Positions 20,400 to 29,970 of a stretch of 29,970 nt of DNA are shown here, in pieces. The first letter of the stretch is position 1. Every line of letters starts with the position of its first letter. This stretch comes from Vitrella brassicaformis (lineage: Eukaryota; Sar; Vitrellaceae), in contig CDMY01000459.1 of assembly GCA_001179505.1 (NCBI GenBank), positions 42,252 to 72,221 of the forward strand. Direction: 5' to 3'. The notes under the pieces are model-generated. The model ran no database searches. It saw only the letters and a program-made list of their open reading frames with translations, and was not told where the DNA came from. Both the position numbers and the translations under genes were made by a program.

Positions 20400-20755
20400 G
20401 ATCTGAGCTGATCAGTCATTCATTCTTGTCTGCATTCGTGAATGGCCCCTGACGGAACGCCGCAGGCTGGTTGGTGCGGTACGTCGCAGGCCATGGCGAG
20501 CGCTGAGCGGGGATAGATTGGATGGAGTGTGGTGGGGTATCGGGTGTGTACATGTAATATCGCACTTAGCTGGACGGGAAAGGCCGACTGTTTGTCTGTC
20601 GGCAAGTACTCATCATCGCTTTTGATGGTCGGATGAGCTCCTGCCAGTGGGTCTCACTGCGTTGCGTAAATTGGGGGCAACGCGGGGGCGTTGGCAACTG
20701 CAAGTTTTCGTGGATGTTCAAGAGTTCTTCCTCACCGTGAAATGAGGCTCCCAGG
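20400..20755. other. Intergenic region upstream of the polycystin-like gene
   Basis: About 350 bp between the mS35 stop and the first candidate ATG of the polycystin-like gene. No clear gene. It probably contains the terminator of the former and the promoter of the latter, but no motif was recognised. Confidence 0.5.
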
Positions 20756-23700
20756 ATGCCAGACGTCCTTCTCTTGGCCCTCATCGTCAGTCAGCACATC
20801 ATGGAAGGCAAGTGCCGTCACGAAATTCAGCCGTTACGGCTCCACACCGCACCTCGTTGCTTCCCCTCTGAGTCAGGCGTCCAGATGGGCGCTCTTGCGG
20901 CAACTCCGCGCCCCGACACATGCCTCACCGACCGTGCTTAGCGAGTGAGGCACACATCTCCAATACAAGCCTGCACCTGCCAGTCTGAAGAATGTCTGTT
21001 TTTTTGCAGGTCAGGGCCGACAGTAATGAGATTGAGCAAAGTGCTGGACTTCTATTCGCGGATGCCAATCTGACTGATTCGCCCACCAGCGAGGAACCCA
21101 ATGATGCCTTTCACCGTTACACACAGAAACTCAAAGCCGCAGTCACACTGGTCAGTGACGAGGCAGGACCTCATCTTTGGCAGCGCTGGAATTGCGAGCG
21201 CCTATGTCGTGTGCAGGCAAGTATGGCAAAACAGAAGCGAGAGAAGATACACGAGGGCCGTCCGTGGCTATCAGCGTCGACTGGGGAAGGCAATGAGGAT
21301 GGCGGACCGGGTGAGGTCTCTGGCCTGACACGAGACATTGTCTGCTCCCTGATTAAGGTACGTATGTAATCGGAGCACCGCTCTGTTGACAAGGATCTAC
21401 GAAGGACAACATTTCTTGGCTGTCAGATGTACCAGATGCGCGTCTAAAACCGATTTGAGCAGCCAGTGCGTTCATCGGAAGTTCTCCTGTCGGCCGAGGC
21501 GGTCAAAGAGGCCGTCGAGGCAGTTGAGAGCGCAGGAGGCTTTGCTCTGTCTGCGGGGCGGGAGGGCGTAGAAATGTTCGATCTGGTGACCGAGATCACC
21601 CGATCCACGATGGAGACATGGAAGCCCCAGGACTCGCTCAATGACCTGACGACTGATGCGACTGCCGGTCTCGCCAAACTCAAGCAAGAAGAGAGCAGGA
21701 CGATGCGCCAGGCTGCACGAAGGACGCTGGCCACTGCCTCGTCCCTCGTGAGGCAGGTCGGCGGGCTGTCAGCCAGGGCCGCTCGAAACGAGACCGTCCA
21801 GCTGATTGGCGAAATTGTTGCGTCGACGAGGCAGGTTGCCGACTCGTATCTGCACTTCTTAGGAGACGCAAAGACATCCCTACACCTGTCAGGAGAGTAA
21901 GTGAAATGAAGGTTGTCATGAGTGCTTCAGTGGAGGACTATGTACTGCAGTACGGTGGACATGGCGCTGCGAGTCCTCAGTAACTCATCGAGCTTTGCCC
22001 TCGACATTGCCTCCAAGAATGTGTCAGTGGCTATATCAAGCGTGACGATCGACAATCCCGGCGGATCTACTCAATGTAATTCGAGTGCGGTCTCTGTGCC
22101 GACGGGGCAGCTGATTTGGTGGCAAGAAGGGCTGTACTCGGACGCCAGGCGGAACGATACAGCAGTCGTGGAGGCAACTGTTAAGACATGCTGGATATGC
22201 CGGAGAGGGAAATGGAGACCACCACATGGGAGGGCAAGGGCGGCACTCTTACTGCTTCTGTAAGGACACAAAGAAAGCATCATGAAAGGTGCATACGGGC
22301 CTGTGTCACCCTTGCAGGTGCGTTACTGTAATCATGATGTGCCTTTGCAGCTTAACAGGACGGATGCCCCCATTGTTCTGCACATCCCTATTCCCGAGAC
22401 CGACAGCGACGACCCTCATGGCCTCTTCGGTGATGAATACGGGATTGTCGAGATCGACGGCAAGCTGAAGGCGATGAACACGACAGAAGCAGTGAGGCAC
22501 GGTCGTCACTTCATTGTGAGGAGACAGCTGACGTGTGGATACTTTGGCTATATGACGCAGCAGTGGAGCACAGAAGGTATGTAAGTGGCAATTTTCACAT
22601 CAGCCTTTCAGCTTCTGGTGCTCTCTCTCTCTCTGTCGATCTGTTAGGCTGTTATCACAACACAACGCTCACGACCGATGAGACGATCGTGTGCCACTGC
22701 TTCCACCTTTCGGAGTTTGGGGTGATATTCAGGCAAGCCATCGACTGTGTGTGTCATCACACCACAACGCGACGCGCCGACTTATGTCTCTGTCCGTAAA
22801 GGTCCGCGGTCCAGGATAGCACTTTCGGAGAAGTCATTCAAGACACACAAGATTCCACAACCCGCCTGAAGGACATTCGCGAGTGGGAGAGGAATGTGGC
22901 TGCTCGCTTTGTTGCCGGAGAGATAGGGTTGTCTTGGTTCTCCTCATCCTTGCAGCCTGGTGGGACCGCAGATACAAGTAGGCACAGAAGAAAAGGCATG
23001 TGGCCGGCCACGATTGGCAGTGTGTGCCCATTTATCTCCTCGTAGGGTGTCAGAAACGGATCTGCTCGACACCTGGATGACCGACCCCTTGTTAGACAGT
23101 CGGTACCAGTCATACAAGTGGATGCTCCAGCAGCGGAAGCGATGGCTGCGATCGTTCCATTGGTGCTGCGGAGGTCTGCCTTGTCGGGAGTTCCAACGGC
23201 TGTGCAACCGCCTCTCTGGTCGGCAACCCACCATTCATGTGACCGAGCTAAAAGCAATCAGGTCAGTGACGGACTGAAGCCAACCACGCCAGATCAGATG
23301 AGTGATGTCTCTCTTCACGTGTCTGCAGGCGTATACGAGAGCAGGTCATTTTAAGCTTAAGAAAAGGGACGACTTGCACGTCATTCGCGGCAGTCCTGAA
23401 GCAGCCGTCCTTGAGGCCCTCGCCGCTTCGCCGGTATACAACCGCTCTCCCATACTACCAAATGGCTCCTCACTTCGAGGCAGCATTTCAGAAATGGCTT
23501 CCTCATTCAACTCCCAGACTCGTACAATACTCTCGCCGCGGAACACTCTTGAGAAAAGAGCTAAAGCCTCTCTATCTCTGTCACAAAGGGACGATGGAAG
23601 TGAACACAACCGAAGACATACCAATGTCTCGACAAGCGTCGTCGGTGGCAGCAGCAGGAGAAAGCGCAGACGGAATGTGTACAAAGTGCCGATGCTGTTC

Positions 23701-26700
23701 AAGCCATCTCGGTCGGGAGGTACGGTCGAGCTCATCACGTAAGCAATGACACTGGCAGGTGCAATCAAACAACTATATATCATTCTGTTCTCCTGGCAGC
23801 TCGGGGATCCTTCGCGATGTGGTACGAAGCTGCCTCCTCGTCCGAGTGCGACGGCAGCAAGGAGCGGCGGTGACGGTGCAGCGATGGTGGAGAAAGACCC
23901 TTGCCGATCGTTCGCCGTTTCGTGGTTCATCGTCGTTCTCGAATGGCCAGTCATCTGAGGACGCAACGATTCTGTCACCGAATACGCAATCCGGCCCCCC
24001 ACCGCTATACTCTCTGGCAGCTCCCTGGTCTCCATTTTGAAGTCGCCCCGGTCACCAGTGGTTTTACAGCTTGAAGACCAGGGGATCGATGACGAGGCAG
24101 ATGCTGCTGCAGAGCCCGCGACAGCACAAGAACTTAACTCTCCGAGGCAAGAGATCGCCGTCAAGCATCATGGGGGTCCACAAAACATGGAGAACAGCAG
24201 CATGGAAAGAACACACACAGCAGAAAACACGAGAAAGCCTCTGAACCGGAGGATGTCCGTAAGCTTTTGCGCTCGAGATGAGACGGGGATGGCTGCGTCG
24301 CGTGATGATGATAACGATTCGGTCAAGACCCCGAAGGTCGACGCCCCACATAGACTAAGGCGAAAGAAGTCCTCTTTGGAGCTGTGGGCTGAGGTGAGAA
24401 ACTTCGACAGGGAAAGCAACCATTCCATGGCGAGTTTTTGTTGTCGTTCAGGTGCACAACGAGGTGGAAACAATCTTGGACAGAAGCATGAGGCGGCTGG
24501 AATGTAAGCGGGAGAGATCGATTCAATTGTCAAAATCAAGTCCTGTAACCCGCTATAGACATCGAGTGGAGCCGCCAAAGGATATTCTTGACGGTGTTGC
24601 GCCGACATCATCCGCTCCTCAGGTAGCAACAGGTCTGAGCGACGTGAAGACACGTCGCTTGTCTCCCCGTATTGACGCGTGTCCCCATTGACCGTGTTGT
24701 GTCCATTGACGTGTGGCTCAGTTTGTTCATTCACAACCCAGTCCTGACAGGTACGCAGAGACCTGTCACTTGTCTTTCTGCTCTTTCTGTTCTTTCTGTC
24801 CTTTCTGTTTCGTTCAAATTACGTGTAACAGGAGGTTTGGATTGATGTGTTTCTGTGTATGTATGCAGCTGTGCAGAGGTGTTTAATCGGCGGCGCAGTT
24901 CTCTTAGGGCTGCTGATGGTGACGGCAGCCCTTTTTAACTATGACACTAACGAGGTGGACAGTGATTCTTATGAAGATGTATCCAATAAGCATCCGGACG
25001 ACTGCCTTCTCAATTGTGGGGGCGAGCTGGGCGACTGGGAGATCACTGCGAGGCGTAGGTGTCCTTACGGGGACGTATACAGATACAAGCCATGTGGTTG
25101 CTGTCTTATTGTGCAGAGCTAGCCGTGTTCTTTTGGGCTATGATCATCGCGAAGCCTGTGAGAGCGAAAGAAAACTCTCACTCTGCCCAGTTTTGTGCAT
25201 CCACTATGCCCTGCTTGTTATCCTGTAGGTTCCATTTTGTATCTACTTGCTCTTCCGAAAAGACGTACCAGTGATCGCCCCTGCTACTGTGAAGCGACGT
25301 CGTGACAGCACTTCCAGTCTTACATCATCAATGGCCCACCCCCAAGCACCAGCGCCAAATAGTCTCAGCAGCCTCTTTCAGCCATTCTACGCCGCTTCTG
25401 AGCACACGCATAGGGAAAACCTAAAGCACATGAAGAGCTCTACAATCAGGGGAATATCAAAGATCGGGGCGACAGGGCGACATTCGGGGATCTTTCCGCT
25501 TGAGATGGTGCGCACGACAACACATTTCAGCGCTCCATGTGGCCCTTTTCCTTGTTTGTCTCTGCAGAAACTGGATCGGTTGGAGAAGTGGCACAGGAAG
25601 GAGCGGCTTGGCTTCTTGCTTGCCTTTCTGTGGTGGACCTGGTGCATCTACTTTGCACTTACGTTCGTTCTCTCGCCGAGGCTCGCCGGTACCTTCATTC
25701 GTGTGTAAAGCTGGTCGACAATGCAGATTTCTTGCTATGCATGCAGATATGGCCGAGTGGCCGATTTATCGGGACTTCGTCGTGACGGCCCTCATCGACC
25801 TGATCGGACACCTGCTCCTGCAGCCGCTGATTAACTTTTTCATCGTCACGTGTCTCATCGGAAGTGTGACGAAAACCGGCCTGCTGGACGGCTTTGTTGC
25901 TGCCTTTCCACGTTATCTGGACTTCACCTTCAGTGGGACCCGCTCGGTCCAGGAGCTGGCGGTGCAGCTGCACGTCATTCGGGACGCAAACATCGGCCGG
26001 CGTGCCGTATTGGATGCGGAGTGGGCGCAAGATGAGGGCCTTAAGATCGCCCTCACGGCCGTCAAGCTGCTCTGCCATGGCCATCCAATTATAGTTGAGG
26101 AGCGGCACAGCCCGGTGAACGACCTCCTTGATATCAGTGCTGAATCCCAACGTGATGAGAATGCCCTGGAGTCAGCCAAAGAGGCACCGGAGGCATATAT
26201 CAGGTCGACGCGCAAAAGGGAAATATTGCGATCACTTCCACCCTCTTATCGCTCATACGATACATATGGTGACAAGCTGACTGACCGCGGTCTAACGTCT
26301 CTTCCCAACGAAGCGACGAATGCCAATTCGCAACCGGCAGCCGATTGCGGCAGTGCTCCCCTACAGCCCCCCCTTCCTCGGCCCCGCCCCTTGGCATACC
26401 CACCTCCCCGGCCAATCCCTCTTACAGCCACTATAACTTGGCCGCACCCCATAGCACGCCCACAGCCAATAAAGAGAGAATCTGATGGAGTCGCATATAT
26501 GGCAGAGGGTCGAGGATGGGGAACGCACTCCCAGTACCCAGGTCATCGATCTAATCCTGAAGCTCAAGTCTTGTCTGGACTTGAGCTTGGCAGCAACGAG
26601 AGCCCGCTGAGCAAAACGACAGCGGCTATAGTAACGGATCTCCGTATGTCTCCCGTCTCCGCCCCTCTGCAGAGAGACCAAAATGAAGGGAAGCTTGTGA

Positions 26701-26714
26701 TTCAGTTGTTTTGA
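20756..26714 (+). CDS. Polycystin-1-like GAIN/GPS membrane protein lacking the channel half, about 18 exons
   Basis: Exons with agreeing phases: 21010-21357, 21463-21896, 21951-22259, 22318-22576, 22648-22732, then 22802-22977, 23046-23261, 23329-23738, 23800-23949, 24021-24393, 24452-24622, a piece ending 24750, 24869 onwards, a piece ending 25157, 25229-25507, 25568-25688, 25747-26714. Helices at 21463-21896 and strands up to 22576 resemble a GAIN domain; 22540-22732 is a GPS motif (WSTEGCYH, then CHCFHLSEFGVIF) with the self-cleaving HL|S at 22704-22712. TM1 is VVLVLLILAAWW. Later the polycystin hallmarks appear: VWLSLF then AVQRCLIGGAVLLGLLMV, MWLLSYCAELAVFFWAMIIA joined to KPVPFCIYLLFRKD, FLLAFLWWTWCIYFALTFVL, and LIDLIGHLLLQPLINFFIV. 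The protein then ends in a Pro-rich tail; no PLAT domain and no six-helix channel are seen. The first exon (20756, donor at 20786) and junctions near 22190, 22927, 23329, 24640 and 25080 are uncertain. Family call is strong, the full model is not. Confidence 0.72.
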
Positions 26715-27517
26715 CACCCTTGTGTGCAACGTCACTTGATTGGCGCCGCAAGTTTCATGGCGGGGTGTGATGGGTGTGCTGTGATGCATCGTAGAATTGA
26801 TTCGATAGCCGAGGGGTAGTTTTGAGTACTTCTGCTACCGTAGTTGATTCGGCACAGGAAGGGCATTGGTAGTCTCCGCTACAAAGGAAGCCTGCTGCTG
26901 TTTTTATGTAGAGGTGAATGACTATGTATGTCTTCACTGCACTCGCGATAAAGCTCATAACCTGCACATTGCTTCATGCACTGGCGCCAATGCGCGAGCA
27001 GGCCCTGTCTCGATCGACGAACTGACCGAAGCATGGTTCTCTCTCTCTCTCTCTCTCTCTCTCTCGCGTGTGTGTGTGTGTGTGTGTGCCGGGTGGGTGG
27101 AGGGTGCCATGGGGAAGATATGTGTATGTGTATGTGTATGTGTGTGTGTGTGTGTGGCCTGGGGAGCGCGCCTTTCGACGGGGTGGACATGGATAAGGCA
27201 AGGATAAGGGGTCGGGTGTGCCTGAGTCTGTCCATGAGCCTGCGTGTGTTTTTTTGAAGGGACAAGCCTTCTTCTTCGTTGTTGATGAGGCATGCATGCG
27301 ACGTACAATGCCTCACAAAGACAAGATCCATTTGCTCACTGACATTTCGATGTCGCGGCAGAGGCAGCCATGAAAATGTATCAGCCATCCATGTCAGCAC
27401 ACACATATACACCCCACACACATCGATGCCGCACGAACACACAGTACAGGTCAGTGAATCAATGAATGTGTGAAGCAATGAGTGAATCAATGAAGCAGAG
27501 CAGAACTCACCAGCTCG
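26715..27517. other. Intergenic spacer between convergent genes, repeat-rich
   Basis: About 0.8 kb between the 3' ends of genes 10 and 11. It holds CT (27038-27064) and TG (27068-27088) runs and a GTATGT/GTGT block (27120-27153). A nested palindrome GCATGCATGC lies at about 27291. A reverse-strand open frame here is mostly translated repeat. A downstream exon of gene 11 is possible but not supported. Confidence 0.55.
27038..27088. repeat. Compound CT/TG microsatellite
   Basis: A CT run of about 13 units followed after CGCG by a TG run of about 10 units, in the spacer between convergent genes. Alternating purine-pyrimidine TG tracts can adopt Z-DNA. Confidence 0.9.
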
Positions 27518-29426
27518 TCATTGGTGAGGAACGATGCGTTGGTCAGCCTGCACCGGTCGTTGCTGTAGTCGATGGCGCGTGCTGCCCTCCCCCCTATCAG
27601 CGCTGCCGATGCAGCCGCCAACGCCCCACGCCACAGTCTTCTTCTCCGACGGCCCCTCTCGGCCCAGGAACTCCGAGTACTCGTCGCTACCTGATCAACA
27701 CACACACACACACACACACACAAACAGACAGACTGACAGATCGACAAGAGCCAGGGGTCTGTGCAGTGTTGTGTTGCGTACCTCCGTTGCCCTCTTGTCC
27801 GTCGTTGGGATCCATATCATCGTCATCGTCATCGCCGCCACCAACGTCTCCATCTGCACCATCCATCCACGTGTGTGTGTGTGTGTGTGTGTTGCTCTCT
27901 CCCCACCGTCATCGTCGCCATAGTCGTCACCCTCACTCTCATCAACCCCGTCCTCATCTACACCACACAGACAGAGAGGGAAGGCACATCCATCCATCCA
28001 TCCATGTGTGTGTCCCTCCCTCTATCCCTCCCTCTGTCTTCCGTACCATCGTCGTCACTGTCGTCGCCCCCCTGCTGCTGGGGCTGTGGCTGTGGCTGCT
28101 GCGGCGGCTGTTGTCCGTCGAACACGTGAGGCCCCACAGCCTCCAGCACCACACGAGCCAGGGCGGTCGTCTGGGGGAAGCGGTCCTTGAAGGCACCACC
28201 CTCACCAGACACAGGCGCCTCGGTCGTCCACACACTCACCTCCACTGCAGACACACAAGGAAGAGAATGTTAGTGGCACGTGACCAGCAGAGCTGCCTGT
28301 CTGTCTGTCAGCTTGACCGATGTTTGCGTAGTCGCCGAGGTGAATCCATGCGACGAAGTTGTGGGTGCTCTTGGTGAGCACCAGGTATCGCAGAGGACGA
28401 CCGTGCTGGCGGCTGAACGTGGTGCTGCATCCCGCCACCGGTGTGTGTGGCGACTGGCTGAGGAGGGCATCCAGACGGCCGCCGCCAACATACCTGAACC
28501 AACCACACCAGACGCGCACACAATCAGACACGCACCCCTCTCAAACACAGTGCCATCGGTGGGTTTACCTGTCGAGGAGTCTCCATGTGCGATAGGTCTT
28601 GTGAGTGTGGTCGAAGTGGTCGAGGATCAAACGCTTGGCGCACGACGACACCGACGCATCGGTGAATCGCCCCCCACTCCGCCATATGCCGCAGCGCTCC
28701 CAGTAGTGGATGTGGCTACGCACTGGCGGGTCGTCCTGTAGTCGGTGTTGCCGGTACGGGTGGTCGGGGAAGAGGGGCGGGTCGACCTCCAGGTCGAAGT
28801 CGGGCTCGTCATTGATGGCCCGCACCTCGTGGCCATGGCGGAACAGCTCCAGCCGGCTGCTGTCAGCGAAGTCCACATGACGCCCCACCACCATCAGCTG
28901 CGTTACCACACGGGGAAGCGACATATACGCCTACACACACGACAATACACACAGATGAGCAAATGAGGCCCTTTCTTGCCCTTCCTCCCTCCCGCCCTGT
29001 GAGTCCCACCGTCTTGTCGGCGTGTTTGTTGATGTCGGCAGCAGTGAGGTTGACGGGCAGCGTGCAGCGTCCACAGTGGCTGGCCCACCGCAGCACCTCA
29101 GCCACCTCCTCCCACCTCTGCTGCTCCACCATCCACATGGCCGCCAGCAGCAGCCGCGCCTCGGTCACCGACTGCGGGTCGAAGGCCAGCACGGTGTCCA
29201 GCGGGGTCCCATCGGCGAGCCGAATGCGATGGAGTGACCAATTGAGTCGGCTGCGGAGCGTCTGGGAGTGGTCATTGCCGACGTAGAGCGCTGCAGTCCT
29301 GAGGCGGCCGATGTCCTTGGCCTCGTCGTAGAGCTGATATCTGTCGTCGCGGTGAATGAAGTCAAGGCACTGGCCGTGGACGGACGGCGAGGCCTCGTCG
29401 CTGGTCTTCCGCGAGACGTTGCCCAT
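27518..29426 (-). CDS. Protein of unknown function with acidic C-terminal part, 7 exons
   Basis: Exons 29426-29010, 28930-28569, 28493-28318, 28244-28047, 27957-27907, 27853-27782 and 27690-27518 join in phases 0,2,1,1,1,1 to give 482 residues. I do not recognise it. Residues 1-330 look folded: a helical part (EARLLLAAMWMVEQQRWEEV, VLRWASHCGRC), then aromatic and charged segments (HYWERCGIWRSGG, RLILDHFDHTHKTYRTWRLL) and strands (LRYLVLTKSTHNFVAWIHLG). Then come a Gln/Pro run and Asp/Glu-rich stretches encoded by the short exons of 51 and 72 nt, both phase 1-1 and so skippable without frame change. No signal peptide; MGNVSRK could be myristoylated but Ser is one position early. The stop at 27518 follows the phase of all earlier exons. 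The +1 frame of the last exon also looks coding and ends in a perfect GTGAGT donor at 27510, so the 3' end is uncertain. The 5' end may extend upstream (next entry). Confidence 0.65.
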
Positions 29427-29539
29427 CGCCCTCACTGAAAGGCTACTCAAGTGTCTGCATGATCACACAGACACAACAAGATGCTGTTTGCCATGTGATG
29501 GTTCGAGGATGGATTTGGTGTGGAAGGCACCTGACCTAC

Positions 29540-29800
29540 CTATGTATCGTGATGAGACGGATCCGTCTTCATGCTCATGATCCCCTTCTCGCCAGCCCAA
29601 CCTGCTGATCGCCTCGGAGTTGAGCTCGCAGTCCTAGCGAAGAGGAGAAAGGTAGAGGGGAAACGGATGAGGAGAAAGGAAGAGGGGAAAGGAGAGAGGA
29701 AGTGGAAGGAGACCTGCAGCCACTCTGCATCGTCCTGATGCCCAGCGACTTCACTGGAGAGCGCTCGAATGAATGGAGTAGCCTTCAATATCAGACACAC
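29540..29800 (-). other. Possible two upstream exons of gene 11, antisense to gene 12
   Basis: On the minus strand, 29633-29540 is open, begins after a strong pyrimidine-rich acceptor (CTTTCTCCTCTTCGCTAG) and ends at G|GTAGGT in phase 1. It joins in frame to an acceptor TTTCAG that opens exon 1 of gene 11 at 29434. A further open piece, up to about 29800 and ending CTGCAG|GTCTCC at 29714, joins in phase 0. No in-frame ATG is visible in either, so they may be 5' UTR exons or internal coding exons of a longer gene. The outer piece overlaps exon 1 of the methyltransferase on the other strand. Confidence 0.4.
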
Positions 29801-29970
29801 GCCGGGTTCGTCCCGAAGCTCGGCGCGCCTCTGCTGAATGACCTCAGCCCTCAGAAAGGCGAGCGCATCTTAGATCTCGGTAAGAGCGACGAAAGAAAGT
29901 GACCGAACGCAGCGCATCTGATTCAATCATTGCAATGTGTTTGTCGCTCTCAGGGTGTGGCGATGGGGTC
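29738..29970 (+). CDS. SAM-dependent methyltransferase, 5' part (runs off the window)
   Basis: Exon 1 29738-29879 and the first 17 nt of exon 2 (29954-29970) join in phase 1. The reading shows the start of a class I methyltransferase: WSSLQYQTHAGFVPKLGAPL, then LLNDLSPQKGERILDLG joined to GCGDGV. The motif LDLGCGDG is the glycine-rich SAM-binding loop (motif I), and the W..Y....FV lead-in is typical of the trans-aconitate methyltransferase-like and type 11/25 groups. Substrate cannot be judged because the rest of the gene is outside the window. The intron splits the SAM-binding loop itself. The ATG at 29738 is the first in the open frame and lies 12 codons before the conserved Trp at 29774. 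The upstream stretch is a purine-rich tract that is also the antisense of a possible intron of gene 11. Confidence 0.8.

Noticed and set aside
23346-24164. 272-codon open frame on the minus strand
   Set aside because: It runs across the splice sites and coding exons of the polycystin-like gene, has no recognisable motif and a biased Ser/Ala/Arg content. The sense exons have better splice and domain support, although this is the part of the gene with the weakest model.
24623-24691. Reading on from exon 24452-24622 to a stop at 24691 as the end of the polycystin-like gene
   Set aside because: The following VWLSLF...AVQRC sequence continues the polycystin pattern across a phase-1 intron, so the gene goes on; the exact junction before it is still unresolved.
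26879-27490. 203-codon minus-strand frame after gene 11, a candidate last exon
   Set aside because: Large parts are THTHTH and RERERE from TG and CT repeats, and no convincing acceptor in phase with exon 7 was found.
27505-27690. Splice donor GTGAGT in the +1 frame at the end of gene 11
   Set aside because: The donor is perfect and the +1 frame looks coding, but all upstream phases lead to the other frame, which stops at 27518. Kept as a caveat only.

Overview
The window is nuclear DNA from a gene-dense, GC-rich eukaryote. Every gene is broken by spliceosomal introns, and no bacterial operon, tRNA, rRNA, CRISPR or transposon was seen. Many introns end in a long GT/TG microsatellite followed by CAG, and four-base repeats (ATGG, GTCT, GTGA) fill introns and spacers. 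This style, with a mixture of signal-peptide proteins and a GAIN/GPS polycystin-like protein, fits an alveolate alga, most like the chromerid Vitrella brassicaformis. That placement is inference from style, not from a search.

I rebuilt twelve protein genes by hand, requiring donor, acceptor and reading phase to agree at each junction. In order: (1) minus, 74-1660, secreted protein of unknown function; (2) plus, 1811-4674, Q/H/P-rich protein of unknown function; (3) minus, 5826-6900, F-box protein; (4) plus, 7106-8820, protein with a C-terminal domain like V-ATPase subunit G; (5) plus, 10687-13360, membrane-anchored RING-HC protein; an assembly gap of 300 N follows; (6) minus, 14268-15073, coiled-coil protein; (7) plus, 15377-16173, thioredoxin whose active-site codons are partly missing; (8) minus, 16643-19001, secreted acidic protein with a His/Lys-rich segment; (9) plus, 19013-20399, mitochondrial ribosomal protein mS35; (10) plus, 20756-26714, polycystin-1-like GAIN/GPS membrane protein that ends before the channel half; (11) minus, 27518-29426, protein of unknown function with an acidic tail; (12) plus, 29738 to the window end, SAM-dependent methyltransferase, partial.

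The layout is strikingly regular. Genes are arranged as divergent pairs (1/2, 3/4, 6/7, 8/9, 11/12) whose start codons lie only 11 to 311 bp apart, while convergent 3' ends are separated by about 0.5 to 1.2 kb of repeat-rich DNA. Genes 5 and 10 are extra plus-strand genes lying behind a plus-strand neighbour. The pairs probably share two-way promoters, but the products do not form one obvious pathway.

Least certain parts: the first exon and several junctions of gene 10, the 5' end of gene 11 (which may reach into the antisense of gene 12), the start codons of genes 4 and 9, and whether the thioredoxin break is biological or an assembly error.
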